DNA from: Chrysochromulina tobinii
Taxonomy: Eukaryota > Haptophyta > Prymnesiales > Chrysochromulinaceae
Length of the DNA stretch: 30,725 nt
Direction: 5' to 3'
Assembly (NCBI GenBank): GCA_001275005.1
Contig: JWZX01002748.1
Coordinates: 1-30,725 of the forward strand
The notes under the pieces are model-generated. The model saw nothing but the letters and a program-made list of their open reading frames with translations. It had not been told where the DNA came from and searched no databases. A program made the translations under genes and the position numbers. Within the stretch, counting starts at the first letter, position 1. Every line of letters begins with the position of its first letter. Shown one piece after another: positions 17,456 to 29,845 of this stretch.

Positions 17456-20400
17456 TCAGCCATGGATCTTGATCGGCTTGTCGGCGTAACCACCCCTGCT
17501 TGCATTCTTTTTGCGACCGGCTCCGGGCGAGTGGGCGTGCTCAAGGCCAAGATAGTCGTCCCAGTTGCCATAGTTGTCGTGCTTGCGGAAGCGGTTTTTG
17601 ACGATCTCGTCGTCCTCGAGATACTCGACCCGCCCAAAGGAGATGACGGCGAGCTTCCACTTCGCGAGCTCCTCGTCGCTCAGGCTGAGCTTTGCCTGGA
17701 TGCGCGTACGCACCGAGGCCGTCGTCTCGGCCTCGCCAAGGAGCAAGAGGAAGGGGTCGCCGAAGTTGTGCGTCATGTTCATGCGAGAATCGCGATGGAA
17801 GTGGCGCACATGCACTAGCTTGTCCTCGGGCCCGGCCCGTAGCTCTTCCTCGGGGATCTTCTCCGCGCGGATCGTCCAGTATTGATCGTTGATCGAGTCG
17901 ATGTCGTCCGACTCCGCGAAGATTTTGTATATCCGGTGGTTGAAGACCTCCATCAATCGCACACGGCGCGGCGCGAGCGCGAGCGGGTGCGCCTGCGCCG
18001 CCGCCTGCGCCGCCTGCGCCGCCCCCGCCGCGCCCTCCACATCGCTTGCGGGCAGCTTGCTCAGCTCGAGCACGAGCGCGTCAATCGCCTGCCCCACGTT
18101 GCTCTCCTTGTGCAGCAGCAGGTTCACCGTGCACACCTCCTCCGAGGCGCCGTTGTGCCACGAGACTTTGAGCGCCTTTTTGGACTCGTACTCCTGCAGC
18201 GGGATCTCGAGCGCCTCGTAGAAGAGCTGATCGGTCGACTTTTGCATCGATGTGAGCATCTCCTCGAGCGTGCTGACGCCGCGGAACTTGACAGGCTGCG
18301 GCTTGGGCAGGTCGGAGAAGGGATTGTGCATCGTGAGCCGCAGGTGGTCGGCCCGCAGCGACAGCGCCTGCCCGATGCGACCGGTGACCTGGTCGTACGT
18401 CCAGCGCTTATCCATCGCAATCTGGATCGCGCGCTCCTTCTCGCGCACGCCCTGTCCTCGTTGCTGCTGCGGCGGCAGCTTGCGCACGTGCACAACCACG
18501 CGGTTCTTGACGTGCTCAAAAAACTGGCTGATGGTCAGCAGCGGGTCGCGCTCGCTCTCGAGGACGACATTGCGCGGCGGCGACTTCGCAGCCGCGGTGG
18601 TGACCAACGCACCGTCGCCGCTACCCTCGGCCATGTCCACGTCGGCGGGCACGGCTGCAGGCACGGGCGGAGGCGGCACCATGGGACGTGCCAACTGATA
18701 CACAAGGATGTCGCCGCTCTGCAGCTCGCAATCCTTGAGGCTCTTGCCATGGACGATGGGCTCGAAGCGCACTGAGGTCTCAAACTCGACCTCCTCGTAC
18801 ACGACAAGCTCAGCCTCGGCCGAAAGCCCCTTGGCCTGGCGCAGCACGGGCAGCAGATCCGACAGCGTGTCGTGGCTGCTCGCCACGTGCGTGCACACGA
18901 AGGAGAGCTGCTCGCCCGCCGGCTCGTAAAACTTGAGGAACAGGAGCAGCTGGTCGGCGCCGAGCAGCGGATAGCCCTCCTCATCGGGCGCGACCGCATC
19001 GGGAGGGGGGATCTCGAACGGCATCGGGCGCGTCGTCACGGGCTCGAGGTAGAGCCGCAGCTCTGCTTGGAACTTGCCCGCGGGTGGCGGGTGGTCCTCC
19101 TTCACGTCCATCATGGCCACGTGGTCGTCATATTCCTGCTGCAGTGGCCGATCGGGCCGGAAAGTGTGGTTTTGCCGGCGTGCCCACATCCACAGCCGCT
19201 GCTCCGAGGGCCGCACGCCCGTCATGCGCCAGATCTCGTGCTTGAGCTGCAGCACCGTGTGCTCTTTCTTGATCCGGAGCGTCGCCACATTATCAGGGTT
19301 GACGAGGTCGAAGAAGCGTTCGGTGCCGATCTGCGCCTTCAGATCAGCGCTCGTGGCGACGCGTATCACAGTGTACAGGTGCGCCTCGAGTCTCTCCTTC
19401 TTCTTGCGCGTCTTCTCCTCTTGCTCCTTTTCGAGCGTGTGCCGCAGGTGCGCGGCGATGTCATCAGCGGTCACGTCAATGTTGATGTCGCCGATTGCGG
19501 ACTCGCGCACGTACACAAGCATGTACGCGGACGAGATCTTCGGATACTTCCATTGGGGCGTGTGCCCCGGGGCCGTGTGATGCTCGAGCCCGCCGTACTG
19601 CCCCTCGACCGCCTCCTTCTCCTTCACCTTGGTCACGCGCTCGTCGTCAAACTTAAACCACTGCTCCACGCCGAGCGGCCGAATGTAGGCATAGTAATGG
19701 CCGCCGTTGGGCCCTCCTGAGTGCACGAGCACCGAGTGCAAGTGGTACAGGTTGCGCACGGTCGGGTCGGCGTCCTCGGTGAAGTACTTGCGCCCCTCGC
19801 GGTCCATATCGAGCGTCGTCGGGAACTCGAAGCGCTCGTTGATCTTGGCCATCTGATCGGTGGTAAAGTCGTACTCAAAGCGGCGCAGATGCAGCGCGAG
19901 CACGGGCGGCATCGACGTGAACGCGACGCCCTTTTTGGCGTCCTGCTTGCCGTGCTTGTCCGAGTAGTACTGATTGTCGCCGTCGAGGGTCTCTTCCTTG
20001 ACGTACTCGTCGAGCGAGTCGTACAAGGTCTTGCACCCCTTGACAGGCATCTGCAGGTCGTAAAAGTCCTCATCGCGCGTCGACTTGTCCTCTACGTTGA
20101 TGCATGCGACGTAGTTGGTGAACTTACCGCGGAAGAGGTGTGCCATGGTGCCCTCAACTGAAGTGCCCTTCATCTTCTCCTCGAGCTTGTCGACGAGCAC
20201 GCGGTTGAGCTCCTGCACGTCGTGCTGCATGAAGGTGTCGTTCGTGTCCCACCCAAACGACTTTGTGAGCTGCTTGGTCGACACGGACGAGTCCGAGTGC
20301 TGTAGCTTGTAAAAGATGCGCTGGAGCGCGAGCGCAATCGACTGCTCGGGATCCTCGCCATCGGTCGTGTGCATGTGGTACACCGCCTTGCGAAAGTACG

Positions 20401-21576
20401 GGATGTGCGTCAGCGTCTGCAGCAGAGAGTTCATGTAGCAGGTCGCCCCCTGGTTTTTGAGGCCCACGTAGCCAGTCTCCTTCTTCGAGTCCCAATTCCA
20501 CCAGTTGACCTGCGCCTCCACACGCACGCGCGCCGAGATGACGAGCTTATCGTCCATCAAGAAGCCCGTACGCGAGTCCTTGAGCTCGGCGAGGGGCACA
20601 AACTCGCGGAAGCCCCAGTCGCAAGCGCGCAGCGTGAAGTGGTGGTCAGCATCCTTAACCACGGAGCGCTGAGGTTCCTTTTGATTCTGCACGGTGAGGC
20701 TGAAGTGCGCCTGGCGCGACCATCCTTGGGGCAGTGTGACCGAGTCGGCCACATCGAGGTACACGGAGAGCTGCTGCACGTTGTTGCCGCCCGGGAAGAG
20801 CAGGATGCGCCTGACAGCCGCGAGACACGCGAAGAACTGCCGTCAGCGGCAGGCGGCAGGCGGCGGCGGCGGCGGCGGCCGCGGCGGCGGCTTCGGCAGC
20901 GGCCGCGGCGGTGGCGGCGGCGGCGGACACGGCGGCGGCGATGGCACTAGAGGCTGATCAGGGGGATGGGAGGATGGGGGGGTGGCCGAGGCCGTGGAGC
21001 GCTCGAGCGCAAGATGCCTATAGCTGCGCGTGGCGGACGTGGCAGGCGCCACGGCGCCGGGGCACGTGCAGCGAGCGCGGGCGGCCCCTATCTGCGTGCG
21101 CAATCTGGAGCGTAGACGCGTGAGGCAGCCATCGCGGCCATCGCCGCCGGTGCGCCCAGCTCCCCCGCGCCCAGGTCGGGTCGCGGCGCGCCGGATGCGC
21201 CAGGCCACAGAGCGCGCTCGCGCACCAGTTGTACTGGCCGCTCTGGAAGACCGGAGAGTACAGCTTCAGCTGCTTGATCTTCGAGTAGTTCTCGATGGTC
21301 CATGTGTAATCTCCTGTGAGAGCCTCTTCCGAGGCGTCCTTGTCGACTGCGGGTCGGGGGATGGATCAGGCCGCGGTGTGCCGCGTCAGCAGCAGAGCCC
21401 GAGTGCGTGTGCCCACCCACAAGGCCGCAGGCCCTTGAGGAATTCTCAGTCAAGGCAAGTCGCAGCTCACCGTCCATTTCGTCTGCCTCTCCAGTGGTGG
21501 CGGCCGGCACCTGCACGACATCGGTCACCTCGGTGGTGTCCGCCGGCACCTCGACTGCCTCCGTCTGCTGCGTCAT
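17456..21576 (-). CDS. USP7: MATH-domain ubiquitin hydrolase, USP7/UBP12 type, three exons
   Basis: Exons 21471-21576, 21226-21313 and 17456-20810 join into 1182 residues. The junctions rebuild the MATH domain: GDYTWTIENYSKIKQ, then QYN-W-RILLFPGG, which neither exon carries alone. Order: short acidic N-tail, MATH domain (about 35-165), USP catalytic domain (about 180-500), then about 650 residues of ubiquitin-like repeats. Catalytic residues are all present: Cys189 in NQGATCYMNS, His436 in GGHYYAYIRP and Asp453 in WFKFDDERV. The C-terminus DDYLGLEHAHSPG and final KPIKIHG follow the conserved USP7/UBP12 tail, which in USP7 activates the catalytic domain. It removes ubiquitin from nuclear and other substrates; the MATH domain recruits them. 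Length is close to human USP7 (1102) and plant UBP12. An Ala-rich insert (AAGAAQAAQAAAQAH) interrupts a ubiquitin-like repeat. Its introns lack the repeat unit common in this window. Confidence 0.95.
20811..21225 (-). other. USP7 intron 2 with GGC-rich tract
   Basis: A 415-bp intron with donor GTGCGCGAGC and acceptor GCGGCTGTCAG on the coding strand. Bases 20850-20940 are a nearly pure GGC/GCC tract. The 157-bp intron 1 (21314-21470) has no notable repeat. Confidence 0.85.
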
Positions 21577-22113
21577 GTCGGTTCGCTGTTTGCAAGCGCG
21601 CGCGGCGCGCTCGGCTAGGTGCGACCGCAGAGCAAGTCTTCTCTCTGCTGCACAGTGAAAGGTCCGTACACATGAAATTACCATTGGCTGTGAAACTCTT
21701 TTGCAAGTGCTCACGCTAGCGACGCTCTTCACGAGTCGACGTGTCACATAAACTCCGGCGGGGAGGCACACGGGTGGTATATGAGAGACGGGTCCAGCTG
21801 CTGCTCACGCGTGTAGGCGTGTTACGCCCCCGCGGCGCTCGCGCGTCCGAGCCGCTGCAGCCGAGGCGGCTGCCAACAGCGGCCCTATTGGTACTACAAT
21901 GTTTACATTCGGGGGAGGAGGTGGGCACCGGTCTGGCGCGCAGATGCTAGCCCGGCGCTCTCTCTTCCCCCACGCTTCGCCGATTAACGGCCTGTGTTAA
22001 TACGGGTGTGTTAGCACGGGTGGTGTCGGCCACACCTCCGTCCATAGCGACAGTGACCCTCGTGCTTGGGGGTCCGGAGCAACGTGCGTTGTGTTGAACG
22101 CTTTAGCTTTTTC
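21577..22113. promoter_or_regulatory. Divergent intergenic region between USP7 and the coiled-coil gene
   Basis: This 537-bp stretch separates two divergent starts and should hold both promoters and 5' untranslated regions. Bases 21870-22020 are less GC-rich, with CATTACA-like and TTAATA patches. No ORF here resembles a protein family. Confidence 0.4.
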
Positions 22114-24230
22114 ATGTCTGCTCGTGGCAGTCCCAGGCTGAACCTTACTTTCGCGCACCACCGTGTTGCGCCCAACCCACCATCCGGCGTGGGCTCGGCC
22201 AGGCCGCAGTCTGCACGCACTAGCAGCGACCCTTCGCCGCCTGACGTCTATCCCAGCGTCGGACTGCAGTCCACCGTCACATGCGGTGGATCGGTTGAAC
22301 CCACCTCAGCGGCGAGCCGTGCCTTTGGCGGCACCAACCTGCTCACGACGGCACGAACAGCAGCGAGCAGCGGTGGCGCTGTCGCCGGTGCGAGCGCTGA
22401 GCATCATCATCAGCAGCAGCCGCAGCCGCAGCCGCAGCAGCAGCAGCCCACGCAGCCAGCGGCGGCTGCGGGTGGCGCGTGCTCCGTGTGGGCCGCGGCC
22501 AGCAGCAGCCCGGCCGAGCCGCCGAAGAAGGCGGGTCTGGGCGGGATGGGCGGGCTCGCGGCGCGCTTCCAGCTCGCTGCGGCCACGGCTGGTGTGGGCG
22601 GCAAGGGCATCAAGTCCATCGCCGACGTGGCGAAGCCGGCGATCAAGGCCAAGGGTGGACTGAACGCATTGCTCACGCGCTCGCCGCTCGATGGGGCGCT
22701 GACAGAGTCGACCCGGGCCATCACCGATGCCAGGCGCGCAATGGCCGAGGGCGAGATCAACCTGAACAAGCTGTACGCGCTGGACCATGACGGGATGATG
22801 ACTGCTCGAGGGCTGCTCGTAGGATCGAACAAGGCGATTACGAAGCTCATCAGTGCGAGCGAGGCACTCATGACGATTGCGGACGAGGCGCGTAAGAAGC
22901 TCGAGGATGATAAGAAAGCGCTCCGGGACGCGGGCAACCAGAGCATCCGACAGCTGACCGCGCAACGCGAGATGCTCGCGACGACGCTTCTGGCCGAGCT
23001 CGCGTGCATCGAGCAAGACACGACCTTTTCGATTGTGGCGCTGCTGGGCGCGAACCAGAAGCTGGAGCGCGACGTCGCCTTGGGCCACGAGCGCAAGAAG
23101 CAGGTTGAGGAGATGCTCGGGAGCTCGCTCGGAGATCTCGGCACCAAGCACACGCAGTACGTGGCCGACCATGAAAAGTACCACTGAGTGCTACTGAGTA
23201 CCACTGAGTGCCTCTGAGTGCGCCACTGAGTGCTACTGAGTACCACTGAGTACCACTGAGTGCGCCACTGAGTGCGCCACTGAGTGCCTCTGAGTGCCAC
23301 TCTGAGTGCCACTGAGTGCGCCACTGAGTGCCTCTGCGTGCCACTGAGTGCCGTTGAGTGCCTCGCGTGCAGGTACGTAGCCAACGCCGAGCGTACCGAG
23401 GAGCGCCTCTCTGCGGAGATCGGGCGGCTCTGTGGTGTGGTGGAGCATCTCAAGCTCGAGATGGCGCGCCAGGTGCGATCTCCCTTGATTATGATGAGGA
23501 GGAGGAGCGGAGCATCTCAAGCTCGAGATGGCGCGCCTGGTGCGATCTCTAGAATGCGTCAGATGGCCTCGGATTGCGTCGGATGGCGCCTTGTCTTGCC
23601 GCTGATGGCCTCTGATGGCCTCGGATCGCCTCTGACTGCCTCGTGCAGGCGCGCGAGTCGACCGAAGCGTACAACACGCTCCAGCGCAACATGTCCAACG
23701 CCCTCGCCGACAAGCAACAGGCTATCCATGAGCGCGACACGACCATCCTTGAGTTACGGGCTACTCTCAGCGGCACCACCTCTTCGCTCAACTCGAAGCT
23801 GCATGACCTCGCGCGCGAGAAAGCGGAGCGCGAGCAGCGGCTTGAGAAGGAGAAGCAGGAGCTCGCCGAGAGCGGCCGGCGCGCGACGATGGAGCTCGAC
23901 CAGCGACTGAGCATGCTCCGCATTGAGAAGGAGCAAAAGGAGCAGGCCATGGCCCAGGAGCTCGAGCGCTCGCATCTCGAGAGCGTCAAGCAAGCAGAGA
24001 CGCTCAAGAGCAAGATCGAGAAGATGCGCAAGCTGCAGGAGCTTGCCCTCGGCGGCCTCGCTGGTGAGGACGGCTCGCCCCAAACGACCGGCAAGCCGAA
24101 AGCGCCGTCGACACGCGGCCGCCAGCTTCTCTACTTCGAGGCACTCAAGAACAAGAATGCCGAAAAGTCGTCGATTTCGTGGCGGGGCAACGACGTGTGG
24201 GCGCACGAGCAGATCAAGCAAGGGACATGA
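22114..24230 (+). CDS. Unknown coiled-coil protein, three exons
   Basis: I do not recognise the family. Exons 22114-23177, 23373-23472 and 23649-24230 join (phases 2 and 0) into 581 residues. The frame opens upstream at 22066, but the ATG at 22114 is the more natural start. Residues 1-150 are disordered, with a His/Gln/Pro-rich run (about residues 108-128: EHHHQQQPQPQPQQQQPTQ). From about 175 to 540 the protein is largely helical, with long heptad-like stretches such as AREKAEREQRLEKEKQEL and a C-terminal coil. Exon 2 supplies YVANAERTEERLSAEIG, continuing the coil across the splice. A structural or cytoskeletal role is plausible but not shown. The two introns belong to the repeat-built class described in the findings. 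Confidence 0.75.
23178..23372 (+). repeat. Coiled-coil gene intron 1: array of 10-12-bp units
   Basis: After donor GTACCACTGAGTG the 195-bp intron is about 17 units of CTGAGTGCNN(NN), 10-12 bp each, ending CTCGCGTGCAG. The octamer CTGAGTGC is identical to that in GT8 intron 2. Splicing restores HEK-YVANAE across the junction. Confidence 0.9.
23473..23648 (+). repeat. Coiled-coil gene intron 2 with a duplicated exon-intron boundary
   Basis: Bases 23442-23482 (31 bp of exon plus 10 bp of intron) recur at 23509-23549 inside the intron, with the donor context CAG|GT altered to CTG|GT. The rest carries units such as CGGATTGCGTC, CTGATGGCCTC and CTGACTGCCTC and ends TCGTGCAG. Confidence 0.9.
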
Positions 24231-24327
24231 GAGAAGAAGACATCTTCAGAATGTGTGAAGCTCACATCAGTTTCAGAGAGAAAACGGTAGGAATCCTATT
24301 CACGGACGCGGTCAACCTCGAAAATTC

Positions 24328-25560
24328 ATGCCGCTCTACCAGCATGAGATCGCGGCCGACGGCGCGGCGTTCGAAGCCGAACTCGAGATGGTTCGACGCG
24401 AAATGATTCGTCCGCCAAACGAGTCGTTCATTTCACTTTTCGCCGAGCTGGACGCATTAGTTGCCACTGGCAGTAGGCAGTCGTTGCAGTCGTTGCAGAA
24501 GATAGAACCGGCGGCGCAGCGGCGGGCAGCGCTGCTGCGCATGGGCTCGATTGCCGCCTCGATGACGCAGGTCCGCCTCTATGCAGCAATTGCGGCGCAG
24601 CCAAGCGTGCACACCATCTGCGAGATTGGCTTCAATGCCGGCCACTCGACCGCCGTCTGGCTCTCGTCCAACAAGCACGCTACGGTGGAGTCCTTTGACC
24701 TTTACAAGACGCGAGCGTCACACGCGGCGCTCCATCTATTGCAGCAGCGGTTTCCGGGCCGCCTCACAGCCCATCGTGGCGACAGCCTCTCCACCGTGGC
24801 GCGAGCGAGGCTCCCGCGTCGGTGTGATTTGGTGCATGTGGACGGCCGGCACTCATTCCGGCACGTTGTGGCCGACGCGCTCAACATGATTCCCTTAGCC
24901 GCTCCGACAGCCATCTTTCTCTTCGACGACCAGTGCAGGGCCTCCTCGTGCGACGCCGGGTCCACAGTCGCTGGTGAGCCAACGCTGGCGACGTGCGAGC
25001 TCGAGAACGCGAGATTCTTGCAGGTGAAGGCCACTGATGGCCGTCTGATTGACCTCGGATTGCCTCTAGTAGCGTTCACATCCTCTCTCTCTCTCTCTCT
25101 TGATTGATTGACCCCGGATGGCCTCTAATAGCGTTCGCTTCTCTTTCTCTCTGTGTGTGGCGACCTACAGCCGATGAGGCTGATTGACGACAGCGCGCTC
25201 CAACAGCGCGCCGCCTTGAGCGCTGCATTGGACGGCACCAATCAGTCGGCGCCCGCCTCGGCATCGCTCGTGCGCGTAGGGCGGCGCTACTGCAGCGTGT
25301 ACCAACTCGGTATCGAAGGCGCGCGACTCCAAAGCACGCGCGGCGGCGACGCTGCCGAGCGCCGTGGCGAGCGCGCGGCAGGAGGAGGCGCCACCACGCC
25401 GCCGGCTGGCACCTTGCCGTGCATGCCGCGCTGCCGCCTCGTATGGGCGAGTACCGCCCTCGAGCGCCGATGGGCGAGCTACGCGTATGGGACCGGCTAT
25501 GAGGCGGAAAGGTGGCAGAAGGCGCTGCGCCCTCAATCGTGTATCTATGGAAATGTTTAG
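24328..25560 (+). CDS. SAM-dependent methyltransferase, Methyltransf_24 type, two exons
   Basis: Exons 24328-25023 and 25171-25560 join in phase 0 into 361 residues. The first exon contains a class I methyltransferase core: ICEIGFNAGHSTAVWL (97-112) is motif I, with the Glu and Gly-x-x-x-Gly-x-S pattern; VESFDLYKT (119-127) is the acidic motif II strand; CDLVHVDGRHSFRHV (166-180) carries the D-G-x-H signature of the family; and TAIFLFDDQC (about residue 195) follows. The second exon is weaker and Arg/Ala-rich, but opens with a plausible helix and a strand pattern (YCSVYQLGI) like the family's last strand. The substrate is unknown; relatives act on small molecules or sugars. It starts 97 bp after the coiled-coil gene, on the same strand. 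An N-terminal exon further upstream cannot be excluded. Confidence 0.75.
25024..25170 (+). repeat. Methyltransferase intron with 59-bp-period duplication
   Basis: The 147-bp intron contains a degenerate duplication, 25047 onward and 25106 onward, each reading GATTGACCYCGGATKGCCTCT followed by ARTAGCGTTC and a CT-rich tract. The motif TCTGATTGACCTCGGATTGC near the donor resembles the unit in the other repeat-built introns. Confidence 0.8.
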
Positions 25561-25956
25561 GGCGAACTCTGCGCATGTGTGATTCTCGTAAATTTCGGCG
25601 CTGCGATGCGCGTACCCGGTACCGGGTAGTGAGGCAGGGTCGGGTTTGCTGGGGGCGGCCTCTTCTGAGTCGGCCGCGGGGAGCGGTCGGCTTCGGGCTT
25701 GCGGCTGTTGAGTCGGCCGCGGCTTCGGTCGTCGCGCTGACGTGCGGGGTGTTTGTTGTTGGTGGGTTTGGTTGGTTGTGAGATTGGTCTGTGTGCCTTT
25801 GTGCGTCCGCGTGTCCCGTGTGTCCCGTGTGTGTCCCGGCTCCCCCCGGTGTCTTTTTACCGGTAGTGATGAAAGATCAACGCCCACGACAGCGCGTGTG
25901 GACATGCGGCCCTGTTCGTGACGTGGGCACAGAGCTGACGCTGCCATCGGGCGAAC
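25561..25956. other. Spacer with a 16-bp palindrome
   Basis: This holds the methyltransferase 3' flank and the promoter of the next gene. A perfect palindrome, TACCCGGTACCGGGTA, lies at 25613-25628. A direct repeat containing GAGTCGGCCGCGG occurs near 25668 and 25711, and a CCCGTGTGT repeat near 25815-25840. No gene is seen on the plus strand, and the long minus-strand frame across it is Arg- and Ala-rich without family resemblance. Confidence 0.5.
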
Positions 25957-28742
<2,786 letters not shown>

Positions 28743-29624
28743 TCAAAACAACAGATGTGAGTCGCTCGGTACCGGTGGCAGTGAGCCGCCCGCAGCCCGG
28801 TTGACCCGAGCGTCCCACATCCACTCCCGTTTCGCAGGCTCGCCAAGGAAACCAAAGGAGAACAGGGACGGTTGCACAGTTGCGGTGTCGGGTGCAGCGC
28901 CCGGAGCGTCTCGAGGATTTCTTGGAAGAGTCGAACTGGTTCGGATGCCTGAGGCTGTCGACGGTCGAGAGCCCAGCACGGTCGACCGGGTTGAGCTTGG
29001 TAGGTCAAAGGTGACCATCAGGTGACCGGAGGAGCGTGCTCGAGAGCCTGCAGTCGACGGTCGAGAGCTGGTTGTCAACGGAGTTGGACTTGTAGATGTA
29101 GTCGATGGCTCATACACACGCGGCGCTGATCCGCCTCGCTGCGCCACTGACATCGCTCGCCACCTCTCTTGTTCGATGGCAGCCCGAACTTGATGCGTCG
29201 TCTCGAACGACCTGAGCAGATCGAGCTTGTCTCGGCGCATGCTCCTGGTCGACCATGAAACTCGGCTGCTGGGAACGAACTCGTGTTTGAGGGTTGAAAA
29301 GGTGGCCCGAACGTTGGCATCCCGAACCTGATGCGAGATGGCGTGAGCTTTCTCTCTATTCTGCTCATAAACTCGTGGAGGCGAGGGCAGCTTCTTGGAG
29401 GCTTGGCAACGAGGGTCGAAGGGCGAGGGCCGAGGGACAAGCGGCGATGGTGACAGACGAATGCGAAGGTGTGTGTGTGACAGGAGCGTCGGTTGCGCCA
29501 TCACCTTGGGCTCGTAGACCCGCGGGGGCCCGAGTGTGCTGGCACTGTTGGGCCTGGCCACTTTTCCCTCGGGCGAGTAAGCGATACACTGCGTGGCATC
29601 CACGTTGAGCAACGGCCCTCTCAT
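28743..29624 (-). CDS. Unknown protein with three PRVYEP-like motifs
   Basis: I do not recognise the family. The frame is open up to 29741, but the first ATG is at 29624, giving 293 residues. The protein is basic, rich in Ser, Arg and Pro, and has no membrane helix or signal peptide. A short motif recurs three times: GPPRVYEPK (about residue 34), SPPRVYEQN (about 83) and SAPRVYEPS (about 172). A second motif, SRPSTA, occurs twice (about 190 and 220). Between the first two groups is a helical segment (KLDLLRSFETTHQVRAAIEQERW). Repeated linear motifs in an otherwise disordered chain suggest a scaffold binding several copies of one partner. Basic Ser/Arg/Pro proteins with such spaced motifs include microtubule-associated and ciliary proteins, but that is a guess. 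Confidence 0.55.
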   Translation of the reverse strand: MRGPLLNVDATQCIAYSPEGKVARPNSASTLGPPRVYEPKVMAQPTLLSHTHLRIRLSPSPLVPRPSPFDPRCQASKKLPSPPRVYEQNREKAHAISHQVRDANVRATFSTLKHEFVPSSRVSWSTRSMRRDKLDLLRSFETTHQVRAAIEQERWRAMSVAQRGGSAPRVYEPSTTSTSPTPLTTSSRPSTAGSRARSSGHLMVTFDLPSSTRSTVLGSRPSTASGIRTSSTLPRNPRDAPGAAPDTATVQPSLFSFGFLGEPAKREWMWDARVNRAAGGSLPPVPSDSHLLF

Positions 29625-29845
29625 TTGAGCGTCGGTGCGCGACACGCCGGTCGTCGCCGCCCACAGCACGGCCGAGTAGCCGACCGCGCGCGCGGCGTGT
29701 GGACACAAATCGATTTGTTGAAGACCGACCGCGCGATCCAAGCGTCCGTTTCGGCGTCAACAAAGTGTCAACAATAAAAAGAGACCGATGCATGCTTATC
29801 AGCCGAAATTCTGTGATCACATCACCACTCCCTTAACATCGGGCC

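Noticed and set aside
22306-23453. Minus-strand frames opposite the coiled-coil gene
   Set aside because: They are shadows of the coding strand and run through the repeat-built intron as SVALS/THSVA repeats.
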